64,000 nt of DNA from an uncultured Pelagibacteraceae bacterium (GTDB lineage: Bacteria; Pseudomonadota; Alphaproteobacteria; Pelagibacterales; Pelagibacteraceae): the NCBI GenBank assembly GCA_902523515.1, contig CABYZT010000001.1, forward strand, positions 186,001 to 250,000, in the 5' to 3' direction. Below the pieces are notes generated by a model. The model was given only the letters and a program-made list of their open reading frames with translations. It searched no databases and was not told the DNA's origin. Both the position numbers and the translations under genes were made by a program. Positions 9,632-23,005 of this stretch are shown here, in pieces; within the stretch, counting starts at the first letter, position 1, and each line of letters starts with the position of its first letter.

Positions 9632-12036
9632 AGATCACATATGATTGGTTAAAAGATCATTTAAAAATAAGTGCTAAAGAAGATAAACTTCTTGAGAAAC
9701 TAACAGACATAGGTCTTGAAGTTGAGAGTGTAGAGAACTTATCTGAGGGATTAGATTTATTTAAGGTAGCAAAAATCATAAAAACAGAAAAACATCCTAA
9801 TGCAGACAGACTTAAAGTATGTGACGTTGATATTGGTAATAAAGAAATCAAAAAAGTTGTCTGTGGTGCTGCAAATGCTAGAGAGGGCCTTCTTACTGTA
9901 TATGCACCACCAGGCGCAATAATCCCAAAAAACAAAACTAAACTTGTTGTCGCCAAAATAAGAGATGTCACATCATATGGAATGCTCTGTTCGGAATCTG
10001 AATTGAATTTATCAGATGAAAGTGATGGGATTACTGAGCTGTCGCAATCTAAATATGCAAAAAATATAGGAAAAAGTTATTTTTCTAAACCAAGTTCTAA
10101 TCTTATTGATTTATCAATTACACCAAATAGACCAGACTGTCTTGGTGTTAGGGGGATAGCGAGAGATTTATCAGCTGCAGGTTTTGGAAACTTAATACCA
10201 GAAACAAATAAAAAAATTAAATCTAATAAAAAACAGACCTTAAAAGTAAAAATAAAAAAAGAAAAAAATCAAGGCTGTTTATCTTTTGGTAGCTGCTTGA
10301 TAACTAACGTTAAAAATACAGAAAGTCCCCAATGGTTGAAAGATAAATTAATTTCTATAGGCCTAAAACCAATATCTGCAATTGTAGATATTACAAATTA
10401 TGTCATGATTGATATTAATCGTCCTTTGCACGCATACGATGCTGACAAAATTGATAAAGGAATAATTGTTAGAAATTCAAAATCAGGGGAAGAATTTACT
10501 GCTCTAGATAATAAAAATTATAAACTAGATAATGGAATGTGTGTAATAAGTGATGATAAAGGTGTCTTAGGTCTAGGTGGAATTATTGGAGGAACAAGAT
10601 CAGGTACAGAGTTAGATACTAAAAATGTTTTATTAGAGTCAGCTTATTTTGATCCAAGATCAATTAGAAAAACTGCAAAAAAATTGAATATTGATACAGA
10701 TGCTAAATTTAGATTTGAAAGAGGTATTGATCAGTTATCTATTGAGGATGGATTAAATAAGTCAGCTTTTTTAATTAAGGAAATTTGTGGTGGTGAAATT
10801 AGTAAAATAGATATTCAAAAAATTGAGTCTTATAAAAACAAAGTAATAAAATTTGAACCAAAAATATTTGAAAAAATTACTGGTTTTAAAATTTCAAATA
10901 AAGAAATAATAAGCATTTTAGAAAAACTTGGTTTTAAATTAAAAAAAGAAAAAAAATTCTTTAAATTATCTGTTCCATCTTGGAGACCAGATATTGTTCA
11001 AGAAATCGATATAGTTGAGGAACTTGTAAGAATTAGTGGCTATGAAAAAATAAAAATAGAAAATCCTATTAAAGAAAGATCAAAAAATACTTTAAATCCA
11101 ACTCAAAAGTTATTTCATTTTCTTCAAAGGGCAGTAGCATCCAAAGGATATTTGGAAGCAATCACTTGGTCTTTTACAGATGCCAAATATAACGATCACT
11201 TTAAGGAAGCGAGTAAAGAAATAAAAATTGTAAATCCAATTAGCTCTGAATTGAGGGTATTAAGAAATTCGATTTTTTCAAATTTAGTAATGCACATGAG
11301 CAAAAACTTAGATAGAGGAATTAAGGATTTATCAATATTTGAAATAGGGCCAATATTTTATGGTTCACAACCTGGAGAACAGAATACAATTGTCTGTGGT
11401 TTGTCAGCTGGAAAAAAATCTAGACTTTCATGGATAGAAAAAGAGAGAAATATAGATGTTTTTGATATTAAAAGAGATGTTATACAAACTTTAGTAGAAG
11501 CTGGTTATGACTCAGAAAAATTTTATATTGATGATGAAAGCCCAAATTATTATCATCCAGGAAAATCAGGTAGAGTATTTTTAAATAAAGGAAAAGATAA
11601 GATAGCTGCTTATTTTGGAGAAATTCATCCAAACATTATCAAAACGCTAGATATTAAAACAGAAACTCTAGTAGGGTTTGAAATATTCCTAGATAATTTA
11701 AAACTACCAAAAAAACCTTTAAAAGATCAAAAAACAAAATATTTAGTTTCCGACTTTCAAAAATCTGAAAGAGATTTTGCATTTATTGTTGATAAAAAAA
11801 TAAGTGTGCAAGATATAGTAAATGCCATATCAAATATTGATAAAAATTTAATTTCAAACATAAAAGTATTTGATGTTTACCAAGGAGACAATATTCCTGA
11901 AAATCAAAAATCAGTTGCCATAAGCGTTACCATTCAGTCGTTGGAAAAAACATTAACAGATAAAGATTTAGAAAAAACTAATAATTTGATAATAGAAACA
12001 GTTGAAAATAAAACTGGTGCTAAAATTCGTTCCTAA
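9628..12036 (+). CDS. pheT: Phenylalanyl-tRNA synthetase beta subunit
   Basis: At 802 aa this is the full bacterial beta subunit. It carries an EMAP-like tRNA-binding domain (about 40-150), B3/B4 editing domain, B5 domain, a catalytic-like core and a C-terminal ferredoxin-fold anticodon-binding domain (about 705-800, with the [12 protein letters not shown] segment). It pairs with PheS, provides editing and contacts the tRNA. It overlaps pheS by 4 nt and is followed after 8 nt by lepA. Confidence 0.98.
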   Translation: MKITYDWLKDHLKISAKEDKLLEKLTDIGLEVESVENLSEGLDLFKVAKIIKTEKHPNADRLKVCDVDIGNKEIKKVVCGAANAREGLLTVYAPPGAIIPKNKTKLVVAKIRDVTSYGMLCSESELNLSDESDGITELSQSKYAKNIGKSYFSKPSSNLIDLSITPNRPDCLGVRGIARDLSAAGFGNLIPETNKKIKSNKKQTLKVKIKKEKNQGCLSFGSCLITNVKNTESPQWLKDKLISIGLKPISAIVDITNYVMIDINRPLHAYDADKIDKGIIVRNSKSGEEFTALDNKNYKLDNGMCVISDDKGVLGLGGIIGGTRSGTELDTKNVLLESAYFDPRSIRKTAKKLNIDTDAKFRFERGIDQLSIEDGLNKSAFLIKEICGGEISKIDIQKIESYKNKVIKFEPKIFEKITGFKISNKEIISILEKLGFKLKKEKKFFKLSVPSWRPDIVQEIDIVEELVRISGYEKIKIENPIKERSKNTLNPTQKLFHFLQRAVASKGYLEAITWSFTDAKYNDHFKEASKEIKIVNPISSELRVLRNSIFSNLVMHMSKNLDRGIKDLSIFEIGPIFYGSQPGEQNTIVCGLSAGKKSRLSWIEKERNIDVFDIKRDVIQTLVEAGYDSEKFYIDDESPNYYHPGKSGRVFLNKGKDKIAAYFGEIHPNIIKTLDIKTETLVGFEIFLDNLKLPKKPLKDQKTKYLVSDFQKSERDFAFIVDKKISVQDIVNAISNIDKNLISNIKVFDVYQGDNIPENQKSVAISVTIQSLEKTLTDKDLEKTNNLIIETVENKTGAKIRS

Positions 12037-12044
12037 AATAATTA

Positions 12045-13850
12045 ATGAGTTCAATTGATAATATAAGAAATTTTGCAATAATTGCGCATATTGATCATGG
12101 AAAATCTACTATTGCTGATCGAATTATTCATAGTTGTGGTGGATTAACTGAAAGAGAAATGAAAGCTCAAGTTTTAGATTCTATGGATATTGAGCGAGAA
12201 AGAGGAATCACAATTAAAGCTCAAACTGTAAAATTAAATTATAAAGCTAAAAATGGAAAAAGTTATATTTTAAATATTATTGATACCCCAGGTCATGTAG
12301 ATTTTAGCTATGAAGTAAGTAGATCTTTATATGCCTGTGAAGGTTCAATTCTGATTGTAGATAGTACACAGGGGGTAGAAGCTCAAACTTTAGCAAATGT
12401 TTACCAAGCTTTAGATATTAACCATGAGATAGTACCAGTTTTAAATAAGGTTGATTTGCCCGCATCGGATTTAGATAGAACAAAAAAACAAATTGAGGAA
12501 GTTATAGGAATTGATACTGAAAATGCAATTCCGTGTTCAGGTAAAACTGGAGAAGGAATAGATGATATTTTAGAACAAATTATTACAACATTACCAGCTC
12601 CAAAAGGAGAAAGTTCTGCAGACCTAAAATGTTTATTAGTCGATAGTTGGTATGATACGTATCTAGGTGTAGTGATTTTAGTCAGGGTGATAGATGGTAA
12701 ACTTTCAAAACATATGAAAATAAAAATGATGTCTACTAATCAGGAGTATATTGTTGAAAAAGTTGGGGTTTTTACACCAAAACCAGTAGACATAAATGAA
12801 CTAACAACAGGCGAAATTGGATTTATTACAACAGGAATTAAAGTTTTATCAGAAACAAAAGTTGGAGATACGATTTGTGATGCTTCAAAACCTTTAGAAA
12901 ATGCTTTGCCAGGATTTAAACCAAGTAAGCCGGTAGTATTCTGTGGCCTGTTTCCAGTAGATAGTTCTGAGTTTCAAAAACTTAAAGATGGTTTAGCTAA
13001 ATTACAATTAAATGACGCAAGTTTTTCATTTGAACCAGAGTCATCCTCTGCTCTAGGATTGGGTTTTAGATGTGGATTTTTAGGCTTACTTCATTTGGAA
13101 ATTGTAACAGAAAGATTGGAAAGAGAATTTGATGTTAATTTATTAACAACTACACCAGGTGTTGTTTATAAAGTTCATCTTAATAACGGAGACATAATTG
13201 ATCTTCAAAATCCATCAAGTTTGCCTGATCCAACTTTAATAAAATATATTGAAGAACCATGGATAAAAGCAACAATCATTACTCCTGACCAATATTTAGG
13301 TCCAATAATAAAAATGTGTCAGGATAAAAGAGGAATTCAGACTAATTTAAGTTATTCAGGTAATAGAGCTGTAGTGAATTATGAGCTACCATTGAATGAA
13401 GTTGTTTTTGATTTTAATGACAGACTAAAATCTATGACTAGTGGCTATGCTAGTTTTGACTATGAAATTATCGAGCATAGGGAAGGAGATTTGGTAAAAC
13501 TTGGTATTCTAGTAAATGGAGAACCAGTCGATGCTTTGGCGATGATGATACATAAAGACTTTGCACAAAAAACAGGGAGAGAGGTTTGTGAAAAATTAAA
13601 AGATTTAATACCTCGACATAACTTTATGATTCCAGTTCAAGCAGCAATAGGAGGTAAAATTATTGCCAGAGAAACAATTAAAGGGTTTAAAAAAGATGTT
13701 TTAACTAAAATTCACGGTGGTGGAGCAACCGATAGAAAAAGAAAACTCTTAGAAAAGCAAAAAAAAGGTAAAGCTAGATCAAAGCAATTTGGTAGAGTTG
13801 AAATACCACAGGAAGCATTTATTGGTGTTCTTAAAATTCAAAAGGAATAA
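12045..13850 (+). CDS. lepA: Elongation factor 4 (LepA), translational GTPase
   Basis: A 601-aa EF4. The GTPase domain has G1 AHIDHGKST (15-23), the switch I RGIT element, G3 DTPGH and G4 NKVD, followed by domains II, III and V. The LepA-specific C-terminal domain ends in [21 protein letters not shown]. It acts on ribosomes to promote back-translocation or subunit biogenesis. It lies 8 nt after pheT and 2 nt before the GT17-like gene, in what looks like the same transcription unit. Confidence 0.98.
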   Translation: MSSIDNIRNFAIIAHIDHGKSTIADRIIHSCGGLTEREMKAQVLDSMDIERERGITIKAQTVKLNYKAKNGKSYILNIIDTPGHVDFSYEVSRSLYACEGSILIVDSTQGVEAQTLANVYQALDINHEIVPVLNKVDLPASDLDRTKKQIEEVIGIDTENAIPCSGKTGEGIDDILEQIITTLPAPKGESSADLKCLLVDSWYDTYLGVVILVRVIDGKLSKHMKIKMMSTNQEYIVEKVGVFTPKPVDINELTTGEIGFITTGIKVLSETKVGDTICDASKPLENALPGFKPSKPVVFCGLFPVDSSEFQKLKDGLAKLQLNDASFSFEPESSSALGLGFRCGFLGLLHLEIVTERLEREFDVNLLTTTPGVVYKVHLNNGDIIDLQNPSSLPDPTLIKYIEEPWIKATIITPDQYLGPIIKMCQDKRGIQTNLSYSGNRAVVNYELPLNEVVFDFNDRLKSMTSGYASFDYEIIEHREGDLVKLGILVNGEPVDALAMMIHKDFAQKTGREVCEKLKDLIPRHNFMIPVQAAIGGKIIARETIKGFKKDVLTKIHGGGATDRKRKLLEKQKKGKARSKQFGRVEIPQEAFIGVLKIQKE

Positions 13851-13852
13851 TT

Positions 13853-14743
13853 ATGAAAGTTTTTGATTGTTTTACTTATTTTGATGAAGATTTAATTCTT
13901 GAAACAAGATTAAATATTTTGAATGATTATGTAGATTATTTTATTATAGTTGAAAGCACATATAATCATAATGGTGAGAGTAGAGATTTAAAATTTGACA
14001 TAAATAAGTACGCTAAATTTAAAAATAAAATTAAATATATTGTTTGGGATAAAATACCAGTAGACATCGAAACAATTGAAGAAAAAGATTCAGATATCGA
14101 TAAAGAGCACAAATTTATATATAATGCTGTTAAAAGAGACAATGGACAAAGAAATTATGTAATGAAAGGTTTAGATAATGCTGAAGATAATGATTTAATA
14201 TTATTATCAGATTTAGATGAAATTCCGTCGTTAAACAGAATTGACCTTAAAAATATTAAATCAAAAATAATAATATTTGATCAGATTATGTGTTATTATA
14301 AATTTAATTTAGCAATACCAAATTATAAATGGTTTGGAACAAGAGCTTGTTTAAGAAAAAATTTAAAAAGTCCTCAATGGCTAAGAAATGTTAAAGCCAG
14401 AAAATATCCATTCTTTAGATTAGATATTTTATTTAACGAGAAAAAATATAATAATATTAAAATAATTGAAAATGGAGGTTGGCATTTCACTAATATTAAA
14501 ACTCCAGAGGAAATTCATTATAAATATAAATCTTACTGTCATCATAGAGAATATGAATTATCAGGTTTGAATGTTAATAAAATTAAAGAAATTATTAAAA
14601 GTAAATATACGATATATGATTTAAAAGCAGATCAACGTAAAAACAAAATTGGAAAAGGAATGAAACTTATAAATTTACATGATCATGAATTACCCAAATA
14701 TATAGAAAAAAATAAAAATAAATTGATAGAATGGTTTGATTAA
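13853..14743 (+). CDS. Glycosyltransferase, family 17-like
   Basis: A 296-aa protein beginning MKVFDCFTYFDEDLILETRL, the typical start of GT17 (beta-1,4-N-acetylglucosaminyltransferase-like) proteins. It has the ESTYNHNG segment (34-41) and a DxD-type metal site SDLDEIPS (119-126), and the GGWHF motif occurs in the C-terminal half. No signal peptide or membrane segment is seen. Bacterial members are thought to act in surface polysaccharide synthesis; the donor and acceptor here are not known. Its base composition is even more A-rich than its lepA neighbour, compatible with an accessory gene at the end of the translation operon. Confidence 0.85.
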   Translation: MKVFDCFTYFDEDLILETRLNILNDYVDYFIIVESTYNHNGESRDLKFDINKYAKFKNKIKYIVWDKIPVDIETIEEKDSDIDKEHKFIYNAVKRDNGQRNYVMKGLDNAEDNDLILLSDLDEIPSLNRIDLKNIKSKIIIFDQIMCYYKFNLAIPNYKWFGTRACLRKNLKSPQWLRNVKARKYPFFRLDILFNEKKYNNIKIIENGGWHFTNIKTPEEIHYKYKSYCHHREYELSGLNVNKIKEIIKSKYTIYDLKADQRKNKIGKGMKLINLHDHELPKYIEKNKNKLIEWFD

Positions 14744-14793
14744 AATTTTTAAATTAAATTTGAAAATATTCTTTATTTATTAAAATAAAATTT

Positions 14794-14883
14794 GGAGAGG
14801 TGGCCGAGTGGTTGAAGGCGCACGCTTGGAAAGCGTGTAAAGGAGCAATTCTTTCATGGGTTCGAATCCCATTCTCTCCGCCA
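14794..14883 (+). tRNA. tRNA-Ser (GGA anticodon)
   Basis: A 90-nt class II tRNA. The acceptor stem GGAGAGG pairs with TCTCTCC (last pair G-U), the discriminator is G and the CCA is encoded. The anticodon arm CACGC-TTGGAAA-GCGTG gives anticodon GGA, which reads UCC and UCU. The long variable arm typical of tRNA-Ser is present, and the T-loop TTCGAAT is canonical. It lies alone between the GT17-like gene and gyrB. A short AAAGCTTT palindrome with a T run follows and may be a weak terminator. Confidence 0.97.
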
Positions 14884-14965
14884 TCATAAAAGCTTTATTT
14901 TTCAATGGTTATTTAGGCATTTTACAGTTTTTTTGTTAAGATAAATCAGCAATTTTTTTAAAAAA

Positions 14966-14974
14966 TGTTATAAT
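14966..14974 (+). promoter_or_regulatory. Extended -10 promoter of gyrB
   Basis: TGTTATAAT is a perfect extended -10 element (TGn plus TATAAT). It is followed by 23 nt to the gyrB ATG, which predicts a 5' leader of about 16-18 nt. No good -35 box is seen at 16-18 bp upstream, as expected when an extended -10 is present. The call rests on the motif and position only. Confidence 0.6.
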
Positions 14975-14994
14975 TTCCTTTTTCCAAAATTTAA

Positions 14995-17061
<2,067 letters not shown>

Positions 17062-17063
17062 AA

Positions 17064-18344
17064 ATGAAGTTCTTTGAGACTTCAAAATATCATTCATTTA
17101 AAAAATCAACTTATATAACTCTTAGATGGATCGGAATTATTGGACAATTAATTGCAGTAAATTTTGTATATTTTTTTCTAAATCCTAGTTTTGATTTTAT
17201 TACCTCAAATATAGTTATATTTTTTGGAATATTAAGTAATTTATATTTAACTTTTATTTATAAAAAAACACAATTATCAGACAGATCTGCTTTTATCTTC
17301 CTGCTTATAGATATTTTGCAATTAGGTGTCCTCCTTTATTTATCAGGAGGAATAACTAATCCATTTGTAATATTTATATTAATACCAAGTGTTTTTTCTT
17401 CATCAAATTTGAGCTTAAGAACAAATACATTATTAGTAACTTTAACAATAATTATAATTATTTTTCTAACCTTTAATTATGAAGATTTGCCAATTAATTT
17501 AAACAGTGATTTTCATAACAATCATTATTTTTACTTTTCTATACCAATATCCTTAATTGTTGCTTTGGTTTTTTTAAATTATTTTGCAATGACATTTGGC
17601 ACACAATCTAGATTAAGAAAAGAGGCATTAGGAAAAATGGAAGAGGTAATGGCTAAAGAACATGAACTATTATCTCTAGGTGGTCAAGCTGCAGCAGCGG
17701 CACATTCTTTAGGTACGCCACTTTCCACGATAACAATAATTACGCATGATTTAATGAAACAATTTAAGGGGCAAAAAGATTTAGAAAAAGATATAGAGTT
17801 ATTGAATAGTCAAGTCGAGCGATGTAATGAAATTTTAAAGCGATTAACATTAAATCCTGTGGAAGAAGATGAATTTATTGATAAAGATATTAATATTCGA
17901 GATTATTTGCATGAAATTATTTCTTCATTCAAGGAAATAAGTAAAAAAGAATTTGTCCTCAATTTTGACCAGGACTCAAACCCAAAAAAGATAACCAAAT
18001 CTATAGAGTTGGTTTATGGGTTAAGAAACTTTATTGGAAACGCAAATAAATTTGCCAAAAATACAATTTTTATTAATTTGAAAAGTGATAGTGAAACAAC
18101 TGAAATAACAGTTGAAGATGATGGTGATGGTTATCCCAGAGATATAATCTCAAAAATTGGTGAGCCATATTTGAAATCAAATTATTCTAAAGACAAATCT
18201 AAAGAGGGTTTAGGTCTAGGCTTGTTTATCGGAAAAACTTTATTAGAAAAAAATTTTGCATCAGTTAATTGTAGAAATTCAAAAACGCGTAATGGTGCTG
18301 AAGTTGTTATTAGATGGAGGAATAAGGAATTATTTAATATTTAG
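17064..18344 (+). CDS. regB: Redox sensor histidine kinase RegB/PrrB
   Basis: A 426-aa kinase with about six N-terminal membrane helices (20-190). The quinone-binding heptapeptide GGITNPF, matching the RegB consensus GGxxNPF, is near residue 95. The H-box is [12 protein letters not shown] with His214. A cysteine, Cys254 in QVERC, lies exactly 40 residues downstream, the same spacing as His225 to redox-active Cys265 of Rhodobacter RegB. The GHKL ATPase domain is at 300-420 ([25 protein letters not shown]). It is predicted to phosphorylate a RegA response regulator, which is not in this window. Its TAG overlaps the convergent cobT stop. Confidence 0.93.
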   Translation: MKFFETSKYHSFKKSTYITLRWIGIIGQLIAVNFVYFFLNPSFDFITSNIVIFFGILSNLYLTFIYKKTQLSDRSAFIFLLIDILQLGVLLYLSGGITNPFVIFILIPSVFSSSNLSLRTNTLLVTLTIIIIIFLTFNYEDLPINLNSDFHNNHYFYFSIPISLIVALVFLNYFAMTFGTQSRLRKEALGKMEEVMAKEHELLSLGGQAAAAAHSLGTPLSTITIITHDLMKQFKGQKDLEKDIELLNSQVERCNEILKRLTLNPVEEDEFIDKDINIRDYLHEIISSFKEISKKEFVLNFDQDSNPKKITKSIELVYGLRNFIGNANKFAKNTIFINLKSDSETTEITVEDDGDGYPRDIISKIGEPYLKSNYSKDKSKEGLGLGLFIGKTLLEKNFASVNCRNSKTRNGAEVVIRWRNKELFNI

Positions 18345-20140
18345 TGGTATTTGTTCTTTGTTTCAAATAATGAGCTTAATTGAGATATCATAACATCTCC
18401 TAATTCATTTACGTCAGTAATCTTGATAGCTTTATTATAATATCTTGAAACATCATGGCCAATTCCTATGGCCAAAACTTCAATATCTGATTTATTTTCA
18501 ATAAACTTTACAATCTTTTTTAAATGTTTTTCTAAGAAATCACCTGAATTTACAGAAAGAGTTGAGTCATCTACAGGTGCTCCATCAGAAATAACCATTA
18601 ATATTTTTCTTTCTTCTTTTCTCTTTTTAATTCTATTATAGGCCCACGATATAGCTTCTCCATCAATGTTCTCTTTGAGTAATCCTTCTTTTAGCATTAG
18701 TCCTAAATTATTTTTTGCTTGTCTCCAATGGGTATCTGCACCTTTATAAATAATATGTCTTAAGTCGTTCAATCTTCCTGGTGTTTTCGGTTTAGAATTT
18801 TTAGTCCATAATTCTCTACTCTGTCCACCCTTCCAATTTTTGGTAGTGAAGCCTAAAATTTCGACTTTAACAGAGCACCTTTCTAACGTTCTTGATAAGA
18901 TATCTGCACAAATAGCCGCAATAGTGATTGGTCTTCCTCTCATAGATCCAGAGTTGTCTATGAGTAGAGTCACTACTGTATCTTTAAAATCTAAATCTTT
19001 TTCTTTTTTGAATGATAAAGAATTATATGGATCCATAATAATTCTTGGAAGTTTAGAGCTATCTAATAATCCTTCTTCTAAATCAAATTCCCAAGCCCTA
19101 TTTTGTTTTGCAAGCAATTGTCTTTGAAGTTTATTTGCTAATTTTGTTATAACATCTTGGAAACCAATTAGCTGTTGATCTAAACTTTTTCTTAGTTTAG
19201 TTGCTTCATCAGCATTTTCTAAATTCTCAGCTTTTACTATTTCATCATACTGTGTAGTAAAAATTTTATAATCAAGATTTATGTTATCTATATTTTTTTT
19301 TACTATTTGTTCTGAACTTTGTTCATCAGATTCAACTTCGTTGAGCTGTTCATCTAAGCTAAATTCATCAATGCTATAATCAGCGTCTAGAGAGGCTTGG
19401 GTTTCCTGGTCATTGTTTTCATCTTTGCTATCATCTTTATCACTGTTTTGATCATCATTTGAAGGATTGTCTTGCCCCTGATCCTGATTTTCTTGCTCTT
19501 TTTCGTTATCTTCATCACTTTGAAAAATATCCATTTCTTCCAATATTTGAGAAAACTTTGAAGAGTAAGTATTTTGATCTTCTAGATTATTCATCAAAAA
19601 TTCCTTATGTTTTTCAATAGAATTTTCAAAATCTTTTTCCCAAAAATTTAACATTCTAGAAGTTAGAGCATTTAACTTTATTTTATGAAAGTTTTTTAGC
19701 ATATATAATTCAAAAGCCTCTGCCACAGGCACATCCTCTTTTGTTTTTAATTGATCTTTTCTTTTACGATTAATTATTTGTGAATAGTTTTCATGAAAGT
19801 TTTTTTCAATACCTTTAAGCATTTTACCACCCAATGCCTCATATCTAATTTTTTCAGCAATATTATAAAGTGATCTAGATGAATTGTTGCTAGGTAAGTT
19901 TTTTTTATAAATTAACTCACTAGAAAATTTTTTTTTAAGGGCGCTTGAATCGGTCTCTGCACGTAGTCTTATAAAGTCACTTGGATTAGTAAGATTATCG
20001 ATTTCTAATGAAATAATATCTTTAGCTTTTTTTTCTTCAAAGTTTTTTTTATTTAAATCAAAATCATCAGAAATTACTTTTGCTGTTGAATTTAAAGCAA
20101 TTCTAAATTTTTCTTTTAAGTTTGATTCTTTAGAGCTCAT
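18341..20140 (-). CDS. cobT: CobT-like cobaltochelatase subunit (VWA domain)
   Basis: A 599-aa CobT family protein. It has an N-terminal helical region, a very acidic Asp/Glu/Asn/Gln-rich linker (about 210-280) and a C-terminal von Willebrand A domain. The MIDAS motif is DNSGS near residue 392, with further conserved residues in [11 protein letters not shown]. In aerobic B12 synthesis CobT works with CobS and CobN to insert cobalt. No CobN or other cob gene is visible here, so the pair may serve another AAA+/VWA remodelling role. Its start directly abuts the cobS stop, so the two are cotranscribed. Confidence 0.9.
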   Translation of the reverse strand: MSSKESNLKEKFRIALNSTAKVISDDFDLNKKNFEEKKAKDIISLEIDNLTNPSDFIRLRAETDSSALKKKFSSELIYKKNLPSNNSSRSLYNIAEKIRYEALGGKMLKGIEKNFHENYSQIINRKRKDQLKTKEDVPVAEAFELYMLKNFHKIKLNALTSRMLNFWEKDFENSIEKHKEFLMNNLEDQNTYSSKFSQILEEMDIFQSDEDNEKEQENQDQGQDNPSNDDQNSDKDDSKDENNDQETQASLDADYSIDEFSLDEQLNEVESDEQSSEQIVKKNIDNINLDYKIFTTQYDEIVKAENLENADEATKLRKSLDQQLIGFQDVITKLANKLQRQLLAKQNRAWEFDLEEGLLDSSKLPRIIMDPYNSLSFKKEKDLDFKDTVVTLLIDNSGSMRGRPITIAAICADILSRTLERCSVKVEILGFTTKNWKGGQSRELWTKNSKPKTPGRLNDLRHIIYKGADTHWRQAKNNLGLMLKEGLLKENIDGEAISWAYNRIKKRKEERKILMVISDGAPVDDSTLSVNSGDFLEKHLKKIVKFIENKSDIEVLAIGIGHDVSRYYNKAIKITDVNELGDVMISQLSSLFETKNKYH

Positions 20141-21115
20141 TTAAATTTGAATATTAACCAAAGACTCTGGCAATTCTTCTCCAAAACATCTTTGATAATA
20201 TTCTGCGATAGTATTTTTCTCAATATCGTCGCATTTATTTAGAAAAGTTACTCTAAAAGCGTAACCAGTGTCTTTAAAAATTTCAGAATTTTCAGCCCAG
20301 TGCAATACAGTTCTAGGACTCATCACCGTTGAAATATCTCCTGCTATAAATCCTTTACGTGTAAGGGATGCAACTTTTATCATATTGGCAACTTTTTCTT
20401 TACCTTTTGTATTATTAAGATTTTTATTTTTAGACAACACAATATCCATTTCTCTATCTAGGCTAAGATAATTTAATGTTGTAACGATATTCCATCTGTC
20501 CATCTGACCTTGGTTAATTTGCTGTGTACCATGATAAAGACCTGTCGTATCACCCAGTCCCACAGTATTTGAAGTAGCAAATAATCTAAAAAATTTATTT
20601 TGTTTAATTACTTTGTTTTTATCTAATAATGTAAAATTACCCTCAGCCTCTAAAACTCTTTGAATTACAAACATTACATCAGGTCTACCTGCATCATATT
20701 CATCAAAAACAAGTGCAACTGGATTTTGTATAGACCATGGTAAAATTCCTTCGTTAAATTGAGTTACTTGTTTGCCATCTTTAAGAACGATCGCATCTTT
20801 TCCAATCAAATCAATTCTACTTATATGACTATCTAAATTTACACGGATACAAGGCCAATTTAATCTTGCAGCTATTTGCTCAATGTGAGTAGATTTTCCA
20901 GTCCCATGATATCCTTGAACTAAAACTCTCTTATTAAACGCAAATCCTGAAATAATAGCTAAAGTAGTATCTCTATCGAATTTATAGTTTTTATCAATTT
21001 CAGGAACGTATTCATTTTTTTTTGAAAAAGCGTCAACTTCCATTTCTGAGTCAATTCCAAAAGTTTGTTTTAATGAAACTTTAATATCTGGTTCTGTATT
21101 AAGATTTGGTGTCAA
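20141..21115 (-). CDS. cobS: CobS-like cobaltochelatase subunit (MoxR-type AAA+ ATPase)
   Basis: A 324-aa AAA+ ATPase. It has Walker [10 protein letters not shown] (68-76), Walker B ALVFDEYD (134-141) and a sensor region with FATSNT. The N-terminal KQTFGID and VPEID segments are typical of alphaproteobacterial CobS. The start is TTG at 21115, 17 nt inside the end of the J-domain gene; no better ATG is present. It is predicted to form the ATPase ring partner of CobT. The overlap with the J-domain gene and abutment to cobT indicate one operon. Confidence 0.92.
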   Translation of the reverse strand: MTPNLNTEPDIKVSLKQTFGIDSEMEVDAFSKKNEYVPEIDKNYKFDRDTTLAIISGFAFNKRVLVQGYHGTGKSTHIEQIAARLNWPCIRVNLDSHISRIDLIGKDAIVLKDGKQVTQFNEGILPWSIQNPVALVFDEYDAGRPDVMFVIQRVLEAEGNFTLLDKNKVIKQNKFFRLFATSNTVGLGDTTGLYHGTQQINQGQMDRWNIVTTLNYLSLDREMDIVLSKNKNLNNTKGKEKVANMIKVASLTRKGFIAGDISTVMSPRTVLHWAENSEIFKDTGYAFRVTFLNKCDDIEKNTIAEYYQRCFGEELPESLVNIQI

Positions 21116-21632
21116 TTTTTTCTCTATAAGTATTTTTTAATTGGGTGTAAGCCAGTGTTATAAGTTTAAGTTTTTCCTCATATTTTTTATTTCCAGAATT
21201 CATATCAGGGTGAAATTTTTTCACAAGTAATTTGAATTTATCTTGTATTTTCTTCCAATTTAAACCCACAGAAACCCCCAATATTCCAAAAGCTTTTATA
21301 TCTTTATGATCAAATTTAAATTGACGCATATGATTATATTCTCCATTTATTTTTTCTTTATCTAACTCATCTCTCAAAGTTGTATTCCATAACACTTTGA
21401 AAAAATTATCTGAAGAACTGAAGCTTTGTGTGGGTTTGTGCCAAGTCATGTCAGATTTTAAAAAATCCATTACTTGGTCATCATTCATACCTGAAAAATA
21501 GTTCCAATTTTTATTAAATTCTTTTACATGCTCAAGGCAAAGCATTCTAAATTTTCTGCTATTATCTTTTTCAACTGGCGCCTTATATTCACCAATTTCA
21601 TTACAATTATTCCAGTCACAAATATTTTTCAT
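21099..21632 (-). CDS. J-domain (DnaJ-like) protein upstream of cobS
   Basis: About 177 aa from the chosen start (second [13 protein letters not shown]); an upstream ATG at 21647 would add five residues. The N-terminal half has a Cys/His cluster (CDWNNC, CLEH) and the WNYF segment seen in alphaproteobacterial relatives. The C-terminal J domain has the essential HPD motif at residues 141-143. J domains stimulate Hsp70 ATPase, so this protein could hand substrates to DnaK, perhaps together with CobS/CobT. It is divergent from bolA, with only 17 bp between start codons. Confidence 0.88.
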   Translation of the reverse strand: MKNICDWNNCNEIGEYKAPVEKDNSRKFRMLCLEHVKEFNKNWNYFSGMNDDQVMDFLKSDMTWHKPTQSFSSSDNFFKVLWNTTLRDELDKEKINGEYNHMRQFKFDHKDIKAFGILGVSVGLNWKKIQDKFKLLVKKFHPDMNSGNKKYEEKLKLITLAYTQLKNTYREKIDTKS

Positions 21633-21649
21633 GATATATAATAACATAT

Positions 21650-21910
21650 ATGGATATAAATGAGTTAATTACAATTGTAAAAAATAAATTATTAAATGAA
21701 ATTAATATTGAAAGTATAACAGTTGAAGATAAATCTTTTCTTCATAAAAATCACAAAGGAAATCAAGAGGGAAAATATCATTTAAAATTATTTATTGTTT
21801 CTGAAGAACTAAAAAAAATGAATAAAATTGAAAGTAATAAAAAAATTTACAAGATTTTAGATCAAGAATTAAAAGAATTTATTCACTCAATCCAAATTTT
21901 AATTAGTTAA
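21650..21910 (+). CDS. BolA family protein
   Basis: An 86-aa BolA-like protein. It shows the SFLHKNHKG segment with its conserved His residues, then HLKLFIVS, and a C-terminal FIHSIQIL strand/helix. BolA proteins act with monothiol glutaredoxins in Fe-S handling or as regulators; which role applies here cannot be told. It is divergently placed beside the J-domain/cobS/cobT operon, a neighbourhood found in many alphaproteobacteria. The 3' end overlaps the end of aroB by 12 nt in convergent orientation. Confidence 0.9.
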   Translation: MDINELITIVKNKLLNEINIESITVEDKSFLHKNHKGNQEGKYHLKLFIVSEELKKMNKIESNKKIYKILDQELKEFIHSIQILIS

Positions 21911-23005
21911 AAATTTTTTCAGAAATAAATTTAACTTTTTTTTGGAATATTGTTTGTCGAAAATTGGCTTACCAATTTTTTTTAACAATACTAAGTTAAT
22001 TTTTTCAGAATTATTTTTTTTATCTTTGATCATAAAAGATAAAATCTTATTTAAATCTCTGATAGAAAAATATTTTTTTATAGAAGAAGGTAGACCAGAA
22101 TTATCAATATGATTTATAATTAAATTATATTCACTTTTATTAATCATGTTTTCCTTAAAACTAAAATTCAGTGCCGTTTTCATTCCAAGTATCACGGCTT
22201 CACCATGATTTAGTTTATAGCTGTACCCTAAACCTGCCTCATAAGCATGGGCAAATGTATGGCCAAAATTTAATACTTTTCTTAATGCTATTTCTTTTTC
22301 ATCTTTTTCAACTACTTTTTTTTTAATTTTACAACTTTCATAAATTGCTTTTTCAATAAATGGAGAAGAAAGACTTAAAATTTTTTTAAGATTTTTATTT
22401 AAGAAACTAAAAAATTTTTTATTATCAATTAATGAATGCTTCAATATTTCTCCATATCCACAAATTATTTGTCTTTTTGATAAAGATTTAAGAAATTGAA
22501 TATCTGAGAGAACCAGTGATGGTTGATAAAAGCTCCCTATTAAATTTTTACCATATTTAGAATTAACTCCAGTTTTTCCCCCGATTGATGAATCAACTTG
22601 AGCTAAAAGAGTTGTTGGAATATTTGCAAACTTTAGGCCCCTTTTGAAAAGGCTAGCCGCAAAACCACTTACATCGCCTGTAATTCCTCCTCCTAAAGAA
22701 ATTAAAATATCATTTCTTGAAAAGTTTTTATTTAATAAAACTTCTAGAATTTTATTAACGCAATTAATATTTTTATTTTTTTCACTAGCATTAAAAAATA
22801 ACACAAAAATACTTTTATTTTTAAAAGACCTTTTAATATTTGAGACAAATTTTTTTGGAACATTTTTATCAACAACAATTAAACATTTATCAAAATCAAT
22901 TGAATTTGATTTAAAAATTTTTGATACATTTAAGGTCAAATTTGATCCAATAATTATTGGATATTTTTCAGTTTTAGTTACTATATTTAATCTAGTTTGT
23001 TTCAT
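21899..23005 (-). CDS. aroB: 3-dehydroquinate synthase
   Basis: A 368-aa DHQ synthase. The NAD-binding region contains SLGGGITGDVSGFAASLFKRG, and metal and active-site motifs are visible: NIPTTLLAQVDSSIGGKTGVN, GYGEILKH, LNFGHTFAHA and LNHGEAV. It converts DAHP to 3-dehydroquinate, the second shikimate step. It overlaps the upstream aroK by 14 nt, so the two are translated together in the usual alphaproteobacterial aroK-aroB order. The other shikimate gene in the window is aroA (55835). Confidence 0.97.
   Translation of the reverse strand: MKQTRLNIVTKTEKYPIIIGSNLTLNVSKIFKSNSIDFDKCLIVVDKNVPKKFVSNIKRSFKNKSIFVLFFNASEKNKNINCVNKILEVLLNKNFSRNDILISLGGGITGDVSGFAASLFKRGLKFANIPTTLLAQVDSSIGGKTGVNSKYGKNLIGSFYQPSLVLSDIQFLKSLSKRQIICGYGEILKHSLIDNKKFFSFLNKNLKKILSLSSPFIEKAIYESCKIKKKVVEKDEKEIALRKVLNFGHTFAHAYEAGLGYSYKLNHGEAVILGMKTALNFSFKENMINKSEYNLIINHIDNSGLPSSIKKYFSIRDLNKILSFMIKDKKNNSEKINLVLLKKIGKPIFDKQYSKKKLNLFLKKFLTN

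Noticed and set aside
14882-14903. Hairpin AAAGCTTT after tRNA-Ser as a terminator
   Set aside because: The palindrome is 8 nt without loop space and the T run is short; noted in the tRNA entry but not called separately.
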